A stretch of 64,000 nt of DNA from Struthio camelus (taxonomy: Eukaryota; Chordata; Aves; Struthioniformes; Struthionidae), in contig NC_090942.1 of assembly GCF_040807025.1 (NCBI RefSeq), positions 62,700,911 through 62,764,910 on the forward strand. Direction: 5' to 3'. The translations under genes were made by a program, and so were the position numbers. Position 1 is the stretch's first letter. Every line of letters starts with the position of its first letter. Below, in pieces: positions 48,514 through 60,111 of the stretch. The notes beneath the pieces were generated by a model. It was not told the origin of the DNA and did not search any database. It saw only the letters and a program-made list of their open reading frames with translations.

Positions 48514-48550
48514 GAGCGCTTCCGGTCGTTGCGGCCCGCCGCACCCCGAG
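48506..48550 (+). CDS. Candidate first exon of an unidentified divergent gene
   Basis: ATG with purine at -3 and G at +4, then 15 codons (MATSASGRCGPPHPE) up to a possible donor GTACCG at 48551. It leaves in phase 0, compatible with the next candidate exon at 49699. The position head to head with HSP90B1 is where mammals have a GRP94-neighbouring gene. No protein match is recognised, and the block is GC-rich, so chance is possible. Confidence 0.3.
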
Positions 48551-49698
48551 GTACCGAGGCGGCAGGCGGGCGGGTGGGGGGGGACAGGGGAGCACGCGGA
48601 GAGCGACGTTAAACCGTGCGGCAGAGAAGCGGCAACAGCGCCGGCTGTGACCCGCCGTGCCCGGCAGAGGCGGGGCGTCCCCACCCCTCAGCGGCGGCTG
48701 GGGCACCGGCTCCTGGGGCCTGCTCCCGCCGCCCGCAAAGGCCGGCGGGATGCTGGGCGGGGCGAGCCGCGGGGCATGCCGGGAGTGGTAGTGCGCGGGG
48801 GCGGGGCGGCACCCCCTGCCGCCGCGGGTGGGGCGCGGCGGAGGGGAAGGGCCGTTACCGCCCCGCCCCCCGCCCCGCCCCTCCCCCACCGGAGGCCGAC
48901 TGGTCTAAGAGCAGCGTGTGAGGGCTGGGCCTGACAGGGGAGAGGTCCGCGTTGCCTGCGCCGTCGGGTCAAGGCTGGGAGGAGGTGGGAGACTATGAAT
49001 ATTTTTCAGGCATACGAATTTTTAAAAGGAAGAACAAACACTGCGTGCAAAGCCGGAAGCGTACTGCCGTTGAAAAATTGGACGTTCTTAAGCAATGAGG
49101 GTTCACAAGTGATCACATGTAACCGACTACGTTTTGTAGGTTGGTCCGCTGCCTGAAGCGCCCGTACAAGTTCCCCCTTGCTTTCCTGTGCAAGCCTGCC
49201 CTAGCTTTCGCGTGCCGGGCACCCGTTTTGTCGTGTTCAACATTAGCTTGCCAAGAAGATTAAAAAAAAAAAAAAATACCTGGCCACCAATGATGTAATG
49301 AACTCTGTACCTGCAGAGGAATGTGTTTGAAAACTATTGATCTGAGATGTTCAGTATAAAAGGTAAGGCCAGTGTATTGAATAACTTGACAAGCGTTCAA
49401 GTTAGTCTATCCGCACGTTGCTAAAATTTTCTTTCGGAAAAATTAAGCTCATCATCTTTAGTTATACAGCGGGCCAGTTAGTTTTCCGGCTTCAAAACTC
49501 AGTGCAGTGCCTTTACCGATGATTAAAGTTTATAGCCTTAGAAAGGAGCCTCTGTATTACAGTGAGTAATGGTTATCCTTGGGTTCTTCTTAATGCGGCC
49601 AAGATTCTAGTTCAAGAGTAATCATTTAAAAAGCTATTTAAAAATAATCCATGAAGCTTTCTTCTATGATCTGCGGTTACATTAGTTTTACTTCAGAG
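48551..49698. other. CpG-island edge and non-coding stretch
   Basis: Very GC-rich to about 48,960, then AT-rich. A 50-codon plus-strand frame begins at an ATG at about 48,995 (MNIFQAYEFLKGR start) but has no splice support. Nothing else is recognised. Confidence 0.4.
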
Positions 49699-49760
49699 GC
49701 TGCTGCTCCACTGATCAAATATTATAAGAGAAATAAGAGGGAAATTTACTTTTCCAAAAA
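49699..49760 (+). CDS. Candidate coding exon, unidentified gene
   Basis: Open segment between a pyrimidine-rich acceptor (TTTTACTTCAGAG) and a consensus donor GTATGTGAG. It reads AAAPLIKYYKRNKREIYFSK plus two bases. Phase 0 in is compatible with the exon at 48506-48550. The basic-aromatic composition looks like protein, but no family is recognised. Confidence 0.35.
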
Positions 49761-52700
49761 GTATGTGAGAAAGACTACGATAAATTAAGTATAAGAGAGC
49801 TCAGGGTCAGGATTGTGAGTAAAAGACAGCCTGTCAGGTTTTTTATGGAGACCAATGTGAACTTGGAGAATTATTTTACAAGGACCGGTCTTACCTGATT
49901 GAAAATATTCTCCAGTCTTCAAGTCTGCAAATATAACTTGGTCACTCTAAAATCTAAATGGAGAAAGTTTGTCTTTCCGAAAAGTCAGCTACAAACATTT
50001 CCAGGACTGGGTTTCCTAATTATATCTCTATGATTCCTAGAGTGAAATATGTTACTCTACAAGTGTGAATACGAGTTAGAGATTCACAGAGTAAACTGAT
50101 TTCCAACTTGAAGAATTTTTGCATTGCCAAATTTTATGGCAGTTTTGTTTTAGCGGTTACTTTCCTGGCAATGAGAAAATGTAATACTTCATTGCAAACT
50201 TTTTGAACTTTGGCAGCTGCAATAGCATGAATGCACACCCGCATTGTCTGTTATTGACATTGCTAAACCAACAGAGATTTTAGATAAAGTTTGGTGGAAT
50301 CCAAATTTGGTTGGTTTCCTTACTCTCACGATTATGCAAGTTAGAATGATGTTTTTGAAGGAGATAGGAAACCTAATAAACCTATGTTTTGTCCTTTGCA
50401 TTTAGAGGTCAGAAACTAGTAAGAAGTGTGATGTACTTAGCTGCACTGATTGCTTTATGTACGTTATACTGTTTGCTTTCATTAAAGCCTGGTTGGATTA
50501 CCCAGGACAAAAGTGATACCTAAGAATGAGGAGGCTGAGTACTTGCGCTCTCACAAAGACAATTTGATTTCTTTGCACAGTCTGACAATTGAAGAAAGTA
50601 TCTTCTTTGACTGCATACTGAACTGCTAAAATTGTTTCTTCTACCTAATTTTAAACTATATTATGACATTAAAAGTTCTTTCTTAACTTGAACTATCGAA
50701 TACTGCTGTTACTGGAGTTTTAATGCAAAGCTGGATGGCTTTTCTTCTCTTTTTGTCACTCTTCGGGGAGATTTTTAAATCTTAGTTGTACTGACCACTA
50801 GCGCCATTCAAAATAAGTCTGGACATCACTTTTCAGGATTTAACACCAAAGTAAGGGTATAACTCTTAAGAAGTAATAGTTCTTTAGTGGAGGAACTTAG
50901 CTACATTAAGGAATACTTTAAAGCCGTCAAATATACTTTTGACGATTGTGTGCATAATAACTTAAAGAGTATACTTAAGTGCTATATTTTCTCTTATAAC
51001 TAAAAATGCTGGGGCATTTGGTGATAAAAGAAACAGAGTACAGGCAGCATTTTTTTTTCCACGCAAATAGCAGAGCAAGTCTTTCTCCAACGCTCAGAAT
51101 ACACCATTATCAGCTCATCCACCTGTCCTTGGGGAAGTCTGGTCTGCTAACTGAAGCGTGCCACATGATTCCAACTAGGAGTTGTAGCTAACAAGAAGTA
51201 TTAGCTTGCCAGAAATAGCTGTAGAGATAAATTGAGAGGTGTTCACACGATCCAACTTTAGGTATTTGACTTAACCGGCTAAATTAGCCAGCTAATCTCC
51301 CTTGGCTCCATCTGTAATAAATAGAGACAGTCCTTCTTTCATTGCACTGGCTGTGGCATGTGTCAGACTCTTTCCTGAGCTGATTTAACCCTCTGGGCCA
51401 GCAAAATACCCTCTAGTTAAATCAGCTTATATTGGGTCTGATGTGCCCCAGACTGGAGCAAGGTAAAGAGCAGGAATCACTAGGAGAAAGCGATATTCTC
51501 CTTTTGCTGGTGGTGGGTCGAGCCACCACTTCTGGAATCCTGGAACGTAACTTACAGAGAGCAAAGACGTTGTACACGAGTGTAAATGTAAAGAAACCAT
51601 AAAACTGAACAATGAGTTTGCTTTGGCAGAATATTTCCTCTTTTAACACACAGGCAAATTGAAATTTGTAACTAATGCAAGTTCCATTTTTATTCATGGA
51701 CAATAAAAATGCTCAAGTTTGTGTCACTGCTAGTAAGGCCTGTACTGTCATACTGGTTTTGATAAAGAAAAATGAGTGATTTTATTTTAGAATAACTAAT
51801 GCAGCCTGAAATTTGTACCACCAGATTAAGCCTTGGCTTTCTTGCATTATCATGCACTGTAAATACTAAGAATTACTTATTTGAATTCTCTGTAATTTGA
51901 GCTTCATTTGTATCCTTACTGAAACAATAAATCAAGAGTTAGCATTCCTTCCCTTCTGCAGCCTCTGCTTCAGGGGCTAAATACTGTAAATACAAACAAA
52001 CTGGAGAGATATCTGCTTCTTAAAGATGCTTGACAATATTTGGGACTGAGTATTTGAGTATATAAAACAAAAAGTGCTGCTATTAGGTGGCTTTTCAAGG
52101 CAGTTATCCGAATCTTAGAAAATATTAACAGTAACTACAAACAAGCAAGATTAAAATACTGTTGTTTGTAAATAATGGTGCCTTTCTAAATGGTTATGCT
52201 ATGATTATTCTTACCTGCTTTCTTTTTATCAAGAACAACTATTGAACAAAATAACATGTTTTGACTTCAGTCTTCTTTCAATTAGTAGAAATACATTTTC
52301 CACCCACTACCCACTTATTTAGTCTCAGAACTATTAATCTGCACGAAAGAGGATTCTTAATATTCTAACTGAAAGGATTCCTGTGCTGCTTTCCTTCCGG
52401 TACTGTGAAAGGCTACTCAAATAGTCTACGGCTTTATGTACAAACGTAACACACAGATTCTTTAAAGCCTGTTTTTTAAATCTTTTGTTCTTCCCAAAGA
52501 AACAATCACACAGATAGTTTTATTAATATTAGAGCTTTTTTTCCCAGTCATAATTTATGTAACCTATTAGGTATAGGTATATTTTCTGTATTCAGAACTC
52601 ACATGAGTGCGGTATGAAAAAGGTAGGTGAAGTGGAATTTAGAGCTTGTGGTTCTTTGAATTATGCATATGTGAAAGAAAACAGTAAGCACAGAGTGTTT

Positions 52701-54593
52701 GTGTCCGACCTTGATGTTCAGATAGAAGACAACCTCTTCACTTTTTTCACTATAAATGCAGGCCTGTCAGCTTCCCTGATGTGGCTGTTTAGTAGATTTC
52801 TATTAGTTACAGTAGTCTCACCTCCTGCTTTTGACCTGGTTTTCCTGGGTTTCTGAAATTTGGCAGTTTGCGCAGCTGTATATCTGTGCAGCTCAGCCAG
52901 ATAGCCGCTGAAGATCCATAGAGCTGCTCTTGCTATAACACTGAGTCTGACTCTTCCCAGAGTGTATCAGTAGCACGGAAGATCTGGACATCCCATGTCA
53001 GATCTATCACTTGTTGATGTGAGGATGTTAGCAAATCTGTAAAAACTCTTTTCAGAGAATAATAAGCATTAGAGAGTGGTATGAAATACCATTTTGATAG
53101 GGGGGAACACAGTCTGTGGGCTGTAGCAATCAACCTCCAGATGCGTTCAGCTTGCTATCTTCCTTACCCTGGAGGTGAACTGTAACAGCTAAGAGAAAGG
53201 AGAACGGTTGTCCTGGTAAAACTTTTGCTGTATGTGTTCATGACCCTATCAAAGGCAACAGCAACAGTTGTGAGAGAAGCAATGTTTTCCCTGAGCTCTG
53301 GCAGTGGACGATGGCAGTGGCTTGCTATTCAAAGAGCTGCTTGCTTGGCTGCAGCACGGGGTAGGAATCCTGGACCCAGTTAGGCATGAGCTCTCTTTTC
53401 AGCTCCCCATGTGCTAGTTCCCTCCTGGACTTTTTGACCTCTGCTAAAATAGGCTATAGATATGATAGATGCCTTCACATACGGTGCAGTCAGATGCAGA
53501 GTGGAAGGAAGGATATTATGAGTTACAACAGGACTACAAGATAAGAGATACTATGAAAATACCACATGCACAGAAATAGTTATTTGCTGCTAAGGTGGAT
53601 TCCTTATTGTATTGATTTTAGATTAAAGATTGAAGGAAAAGGTAAGTTTATCTTGTGACTATCTGGAGACTGAGGTATTGGGAATTCACCTCTGATGGCC
53701 AACTGGGTGGGATCCTTTAGGCAGAAGCAACCAGGCGTTTCTGTTTTATCATATGACATTGGAGCAACTGTAGTAATTGCAATACAGTGTCTGTAATGTA
53801 ACATTTCATTAGGTATCGTATGGAATATTTAGGTAACTCCTGAGCATGACCAAGTAGTCTGCAACCAGCAAAACTTGCTTGTGGATACACAGATTTTTCT
53901 TACTGATGACACTAAATTGGAATGTTGCTTTTTAATTGTTGCAACAACATCACTCCTCTTACTTTGCCTATTTTAGTTCTAGTCTCTGGAGGAACAATGA
54001 GGAGAAAAATAACCAAGTATATAACAGAGCTTTGGTACACTTAGGGACTAGATCCTGAAAAGTCCTAATTTGACATAGCGTCATTTATTTTATCTAAAGA
54101 CTTGAGAAACTGGTTTTGGTTTATTTAAAAAAAAAATTTAAGTCTTAGTAGTAACTTTGGGTCAAATCCCTTATTTGCTTATGAAAAAGCCAATTAAGTC
54201 AGCAGAGGACTAGTGAGCTGAATAACGCAAACAGGAATTATTTGGGCTTTTATTGATTTGTGCTCCTCTTGTCCTTACGTTCTTGCCAGGGTATCCACAG
54301 TTGGCTGCTGTTGGAGACAAGGTACTAGACTGATCCAATGTGGCCATTATTAGGGTAATACATATGTTATATACAAGCTGCATTAACTTGAGTAACTTGA
54401 ATACCTGAGGGCCTGCATTCAGTGGTTGTAGAATACAGTCAGAACCAGATCCACAAGGAGCCTTGGGCACCATAATGTTCAGTCAAATTAATCTTTCACT
54501 CTGCCTCACAAAAAATGGAACAACTGCAATGAAACATGTTGAAAGTTACAGATATTTTTTCAACCTTTTCTTCCTTGTCCCCACCATTTTTAG
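49761..54593. other. Stretch with only weak exon-like segments
   Basis: About 4.8 kb, AT-rich. Weak plus-strand candidates: 50403-50415 (13 bases between a good acceptor and GTAAGA), a segment from 50581 (LTIEES, acceptor but unclear donor), a segment from 51961 (PLLQGLNTVNTNKLERYLLL, acceptor but then a stop), and 52595-52621 (NSHECGMKK, acceptor and GTAGGTGA donor). None is convincing alone. No repeat is recognised. Confidence 0.3.
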
Positions 54594-54706
54594 GTCGCCA
54601 TTCAAGATGGCGAGGGATATGAAGGTCAAGCAGAGAATGAATTGAACTCAAGTTTCTCTTATCTTGGATTAACATTATAATCACTGAGTCACTGGATAAA
54701 GACAAG
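54594..54706 (+). pseudogene. Exon-like segment with an apparent frameshift
   Basis: Strong acceptor (CCACCATTTTTAG) and a GTAAATG donor bound this 113-base segment. The first frame reads VAIQDGEGYEGQAENELNSS and on through FSYLGLT, then meets TAA. One base shift restores an open frame IITESLDKDK up to the donor. The protein-like character on both sides suggests a coding exon broken by a single-base indel, either a real lesion or a sequence error. The end phase (0) fits the next segment at 56887. Confidence 0.35.
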
Positions 54707-54837
54707 GTAAATGCTATGAATACCAGCTGTTTTTTGAGGGAGGGGAGCAGTCTCCACCTTTTTGGAAACCTGGTCTGCCAGATAAGCTCTTAGCTTGCTT
54801 TCTGGACTGAAATCTCTTAGGCATGAAAGATAGAAAG

Positions 54838-54874
54838 AGTTTGTTTGTTTGTTTGTTTGTTTGTTTGTTTGTTT
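54838..54874. repeat. (GTTT)n microsatellite
   Basis: About nine TTTG/GTTT units followed by poly-T. It lies in an intron or intergenic sequence of the right-hand region. Confidence 0.9.
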
Positions 54875-55669
54875 TTTGTGACGGTCAGGAACGAGCTAGT
54901 TTCTCCATTATTTGACACACTACTTATTGTGTCACGTTTCGTGTTTGTTCATGAGTGTTCACAGTACCAGAAAGGAGACTTTCAGTGCTTAGGGAACTTT
55001 AAAATTAAAAAAATGAGGTGCTGACAGAGCTTCTGTGATTTAAAGGCTAGGCAACTGCTGGGACAGCATTCTGGAGACAGCAATTTTGGACCCGTATGTC
55101 TGAAGTGGGGACTAGATGGTTGTTAAACCTTTCAGTGGATTTAAGCTTCAGGAATTTCCAGAAGATCCAAAACACCTTGTAGGAGCTCGGTCTGAAATAC
55201 TTTTCAGACACTACGCGCAGGAAACATTGCACTCATAAAAATATGTATGTCCCGTGAGTCTGATGAAAGATTCACTGATGTTAGGCAGGTTACTCATGTG
55301 ATCAAAGTTGGTGTGGAGGACTGGGTGCAAGCCTGTTCCTTTAGCAAGCACTTTTGGGGTAAACGTTTCTTTTAACATTAAGACCGTTGTCCACAACACC
55401 ATCAAAATAGCATTAGGAAAAAATCTTCCAAGGCATCTTTTGCCACTCTATTGTATTTTTTAGTATTAACCTATGTAAAAATGTTAAATACTGCCTTAAA
55501 AATCAGTGTCTTACTTTCATAATTTTTAATTTTTATTTCTGTTTTGCTCTAAGTTCAGTAGAAAGTGTTTGTTCTTCATTTATTATTTAGCTTGTAGTCT
55601 GCTCTATTCCATTCCTCCTGAAACTGATGATCACATTGCAGCTGGCCCTGTCAGTGCTAATTCAGTAAC

Positions 55670-55700
55670 CTCTCTCTCTCTCTCTCTCTCTTTTTTTTTT
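55670..55700. repeat. (CT)n tract running into poly-T
   Basis: About eleven CT units followed by a T-run. Confidence 0.9.
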
Positions 55701-56199
55701 TAATTATTGCTGAAGTCTTCAAGGTATTCCCTTGAGGTTTCCTACTGTGTATTCTTGTAATAGATGAACTGACAGAAAGGAATGGGTTTTAAAGAACCTA
55801 GCACAGAAGGCTTTCAAAATCTGTCAAGGTGAAGAATTATAACTAGAACACTGTACAGATGCGTTGTACAGATAAAATGACCATGTTTTGATCATTCTGC
55901 AAACCTTCCTCATTCTTTAAGTGCTAAAAACTCTGTAAGTTTCAGTATTACTGACCATCTGCACCTGCAGTAATATGCTCATAATCATATTGCTGTAGCT
56001 AAGAATAAAAAAAATGCATGACAAAGAGTATTACTTTTCTCAAGAGAGAAGCATTATTCCGATCTGTATTACTTTTCTCTACAGATAAGGTCAGAACTTG
56101 AAGCCATCAGTCCCAACAAGCACGCAAGCTGTAGCATTTGCTGCAAGCGCCCTCCTTCCACAACAGCTTCAGCCTTGGATTGTACTAATATATTTAGGG

Positions 56200-56600
56200 G
56201 GTCAACTCCAGCAGGGCATGCGCTTAAATTAAAAATCAACGAGCCCATTCATATCTTTGAAGTTAAGCGCATGCTTACATGCTATGCTGGATTGAGGCTT
56301 TAGTTTAGAAAAGGAGAGAAAAGATAAAATGGTCAAATTCTCTGTTGATGGAACAGGGCACATCTCCCTTAGCTTGAATGGAGTTTGTCTACACCTGCAG
56401 AGAATTTGGCTTGAAGCATGCATGGTATAAATAGTATCACTTCCGGTTCTTCCGCTCAGAACAGCAACTGCAGTCCTCCAACAACGGAAACACTATTTAT
56501 AAGGAGGTGTCAAACCTTCAGCTGGTATAAGTCAGCATGGCTAGACTGAAGTTGGTGTAACTATATTAGCTCACAGCAGCTGAGGATCTCCTTGGTAGCA
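56200..56600. mobile_element. Cluster of ancient palindromic, MITE-like repeats
   Basis: Three adjacent inverted-repeat units. First, GCATGCGCTTAA at 56216-56227 pairs exactly with TTAAGCGCATGC at 56263-56274, with CCAGCA/TGCTGG outside. Second, CAAATTCTCTG at 56334-56344 pairs exactly with CAGAGAATTTG at 56398-56408. Third, about 56519-56590, resembles the CAGCTGGTGTAA...CAGCTGAGG palindromes common in turtle, crocodile and bird DNA. No coding capacity. These look like old non-autonomous DNA transposons; family not named. Confidence 0.55.
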
Positions 56601-56886
56601 TTATTATTTGCATAGTGTCACATAGATGTGTCAATATAGCCTACAGCTTGTTCACACAAGCTTAGCCAACTTTCTTATCACTCAGTGAATGTTAAAAGTT
56701 TTCAGTGTACAGCCCCTATCCGCAAAGGTCTGGTTACCATCTAGAGCTGAGCACGTCCTTGGGAAACACGGCTTCTGCAGGCTGGTGCTTGTGCTTTCTC
56801 AAGAGCTGAACTAGGAAGAGAGAAGCAGCTTTGAATAGAAGGCATTAATGTTTAAATAATATTTCTTTTTTCCTACCTGAAATAAG

Positions 56887-57016
56887 GGAGAGAATGACCA
56901 AAAGTCTCTGAGCACCTCGGGAAGTACCCGGAGCGGCAATGACTTCTGCTCTATTTGCTGCGTGATAGCTCACCCTAGTGGACTGGGAGGAGGCTTGTCT
57001 TTTAATAAATCACAAG
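56887..57016 (+). CDS. Candidate coding exon, Ser/Gly-rich
   Basis: Only one of three frames is open across 130 bases between an acceptor (AAATAAG preceded by TTTTTTCCTACC) and a GTATCG donor. It reads GENDQKSLSTSGSTRSGNDF, then a Cys-rich CSICCV and a Gly/Ser stretch ending SFNKSQ. Phase 0 in, phase 1 out; it fits the segment at 54594-54706 before it and 57314-57478 after it. Confidence 0.35.
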
Positions 57017-57313
57017 GTATCGTGTCTTTGCATTCACGCAGCAAAGATTGGTTTAAATTGTTTGTTTCTATAACAGAAATACTTTACTGAGATGTTTTCT
57101 GTGGATTTCTGTTAACAATGGAAGCAGAATATTGCTTATACAGGGGGCTGAATAACTGAGAACTATACAGAGTGCTTTATGTGTTCATCTCTATAAGACA
57201 TGTCAAGATTAGAAAGAGCTGTTTCTCAGGTGTATTTTTTCCAACTATTCTTTACATATATAGGTGCGTATACATATGTTTAAAATAAATATTTCTCTAA
57301 CTCTTTTTATTAG

Positions 57314-57478
57314 GGAAAAGATTTTTCGTGGTTACGCTGATAATTGCCACCTCCTTGCAAATTTATCATGACTTCTTTTTCTTGTGTCCGAGAGAGAGAG
57401 AGAGAGTCTTTGCAATACTGCCAGTGCCAATTATTTGTGCCAGGAAAAACTGTCTTAATTCCTCTAGTCAGAGACATC
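57314..57478 (+). CDS. Candidate coding exon containing a (GA)n tract
   Basis: Strong acceptor (CTCTTTTTATTAG) and a consensus donor (CATC followed by GTAAGT). In the phase left by the previous segment it is open for 55 codons: a hydrophobic KRFFVVTLIIATSLQIYHDF start, then RERER coded by a GA microsatellite at 57390-57407, then VFAILPVPIICARKNC. No family is recognised. The microsatellite inside the frame weakens the case. Confidence 0.3.
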
Positions 57479-58992
57479 GTAAGTAAACTGCAATAGCCAG
57501 TGAACTCTGGACCTGTTGAATGTAAAGAGTGCTAGGGTCTCAGCTGGGGACACAATTTATTTGTGAGCTCTGGCTCTTGCTTCTTGTTAGATCAAAGATA
57601 GTAGCTGGAAAATAGGTGGAAAAAGGATGTCAATTAACAATTTTTCTCAAGATAAGGCAAAATATTTTCTTTCATGATTCACATTGTGAAATCCAGGTCT
57701 ATATCAATGCAAAATCTGCATACCGATTATATTTAAATATATTTTAAAAGAAAGGAAGCTATTCTTATTGGGACTGCCAAATGTATTTTAAGGATGAAAC
57801 ATCCATTTTTAACTTGACACATTTGGAATGATACATCCTAGGGACTAATGCAGAATACAGTTGAGAGGCAGGCTTGAAAATTGATTTCCATTCTACAAAA
57901 GTACACGCTCATTAGCTTTTAAACGTTGTAGACTATTTTAAAGAGCTACATCCCAGTGTGAGGGAAACTGCCAACAATCCCATATTTTTAGTGCAATGAG
58001 ATTCTAAAAAATATTACAGCAATTTTGCTGGAAAGTGATTCATACAGGAATGACACTAAACAGTATCTTTAAAACTGCTAATGGTAATTGAGTTCCCCTG
58101 TCAGCTCCTGTCTTGCTAGGGATGAAAAGCTAGGCAGCAGCTGTTATGCTCCAGGTCAGGCAGCAGCAGCCAGGTCAGCTGGAAGCCAAGGGTGATGGCA
58201 AGGCAGCGGCCTCCTTGACAAGTACCAAACCAAGAATAGGTTGTCTGGTGATGGTAACCAGGTTTGGCCAGCAGTCCTGCGACTACTAGACAACTCTGTA
58301 GAGACCAGGCAGGACTGTGGTCAAGCTGGGAAGTGGCATTGGCCAGGCCAGGCGTACTTAGAGCATGAGCCAGGCAGTCACCAAGAGCACGGGCCTGAGC
58401 TTCAATGCAGCTCCTAAGCCTAGGGGTGGAGGGTGAAGGGGTGGAGGCCCGAGATCAGGCTCCTCACAGCAATTTCTCACAGTTTAGCTCTTTTTGCAGA
58501 AGTCTGATTCAGGTTACCACAGCTGTGTGATATCAAAGCATATCATGGACACAGGCAGCTAAAGCTTTAACAGTAGAGGAGAAAAAGGTTGTAGAGAAGG
58601 GTTAGGCAGAAGAATAGATCCTGTTAGTCTGCTTAGGGCCCTGCCTCTAAGAAGGTATTTTCTGCTTTGAGTTGGTTGGTGAAGAGATACCCTAGCTTTT
58701 GAATGCTTTAAATATGTAGGCAAATATGAAATATCTGTCCTCTTATGGGTGCTATAATGTGAATTTAAGAAAGTCCAGTGAGGCCTTGTACTTTCATCAC
58801 TACAGAAATGCCATAGAGTGTGAGCAGGTTGGTAAGTGAACTACAGGTTAATATAACGAAAAAGAAATGTCATATTTGTCAGGACAAAACTGTTTCCAGA
58901 GTATGTGATTTACTTTTTTATTTTTTATTTTTTCCCCCTTGGTGAGTTTGGTTTTTCTTTCTAAATACATTGGTCACACTACTTCTTTTCAG
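57479..58992. other. Stretch without a supported exon
   Basis: About 1.5 kb. The part near 58110-58450 is locally GC-richer with CAGG/CAGC-rich near repeats. An acceptor at about 58498 leads into KSDSGYHSCVISKHIMDTGS and then a stop without a clear donor; this is too weak to call. Confidence 0.35.
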
Positions 58993-59082
58993 CTTTCTTC
59001 TGTCATGTTAGACCATCCTTCCTATTTCTGGGCTATTTGTGTATTTAATTATTGCATACAAAGTGGAATGGACTTAAGAGGG
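58993..59082 (+). CDS. Candidate tudor-like exon
   Basis: Exactly 30 codons between a strong acceptor (CTACTTCTTTTCAG) and a consensus donor (GTGAGTGAG), open in phase 0 and closed in the other two frames. It reads LSSVMLDHPSYFWAICVFNY and continues CIQSGMDLRG. The pattern hydrophobic-DP/DH-P-x-x-FW-hydrophobic is like the first strands of extended tudor domains such as the N-terminus of TDRD12, which from memory reads KIEDPGCFWVII. Weak, but the best domain hint in this region. Confidence 0.4.
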
Positions 59083-59360
59083 GTGAGTGAGAATACTCAG
59101 AATTCTATGTGTCCAGCTCTTTTTCTTAGGTGCTTTTAGTCAGGCTCTTTTCAGCCACTGTAAGTGCTAACTCAATTGCCTGTGTTCTGTGTCTCTTGGT
59201 TTATGAGTCTTTCATCCTTAGCCGCCTTACTACGCGTTGGGAACTTTTCACCCTTCAAGAAACGTGCCTATTTCATTTGGTGGCAAGACTGCTGAAAACT
59301 GTTCTCTTGCCAGCTTGTGAGTTCTTCCACAGATCTAATCCAAGGATTGTCCCCCTCCAG

Positions 59361-59424
59361 AATAGCCTGCAGGATGAAATGTTTAATAGGAGAAAGAGTG
59401 CATCTCCAAAGAGAAATAGTATTG
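59361..59424 (+). CDS. Candidate exon following the tudor-like exon
   Basis: Acceptor with a C-rich tract (GATTGTCCCCCTCCAG) and donor GTAGGAGG. It enters in phase 0 as required by the exon ending at 59082 and leaves in phase 1. It reads NSLQDEMFNRRKSASPKRNS. The LQDEM-FN part resembles the 'L..EM..FYN' stretch that follows strand 2 in TDRD12-type tudor domains. Inference only. Confidence 0.35.
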
Positions 59425-59681
59425 GTAGGAGGAGAGTGTCAAAACCAAGTGATGAGCTGGCTGCACAAGCCTAGCTATGGGCTACAATGCTGCTTAGAGT
59501 ATAACTGTGTCGTATAAAAATTAAAAAAGGTTTAAGTCTGTTGTTTTTGTAAGCCATCTTATTTGGTTCTGTCTGAGAAAGACAAGCTTCTTTTTAGAAA
59601 CTGCTTAGAAAGGTAGCAAGGTGACATGCAGTTGTAACTCTCAGTCATTCTTTCACCTAGTAAAAATCATGTTGCTTTCAG

Positions 59682-59730
59682 AACTGCTGTGGGAGATGAA
59701 AAAATTGTGCGGCTCTCCTTAGAGTCCCAG
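59682..59730 (+). CDS. Candidate coding exon
   Basis: Acceptor TTGCTTTCAG and donor GTAATTG. The single open frame gives TAVGDEKIVRLSLESQ and ends in phase 0, as the next exon at 60112 needs. The entry phase does not fit the exon ending at 59424, so an exon is missing or one call is wrong. Confidence 0.35.
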
Positions 59731-60111
59731 GTAATTGTCAGCAATCTGATACTAATAGATGCTACAACAAAGCTACTACAACTCTGTGTTATTCATCCAG
59801 AGCTATGGTATGGACTTGGAGGGTTGAACGTAAAGAAATAGTTTTGGGAGTTTCATAGAACCAGTATGATTTTTTTCCTATTCACTCTGCTAGTATCCCA
59901 CAGGTAACAGATTATGAGAATACCTGTAGGAATGATAATATTCAAGAGAGTGGTCAGTAATAAAGTTTAGGTAAAGGGAAAATCAAGCTCTTAGAACTGA
60001 CTGAACGCTACATAAGATAAAATGCTGTTAACCCGGAGTTAGGTTCATTAAAGCTAAGGGGAAGAAAAGAAAAAATGAGTCTCTTGCATTTGTTTTGTAT
60101 CCTTCCAAAAG

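Noticed and set aside
59130-59474. 114-codon open frame as a single-exon gene
   Set aside because: Its first part is hydrophobic and unremarkable. Its only interesting part (from 59361) is better explained as a short spliced exon.
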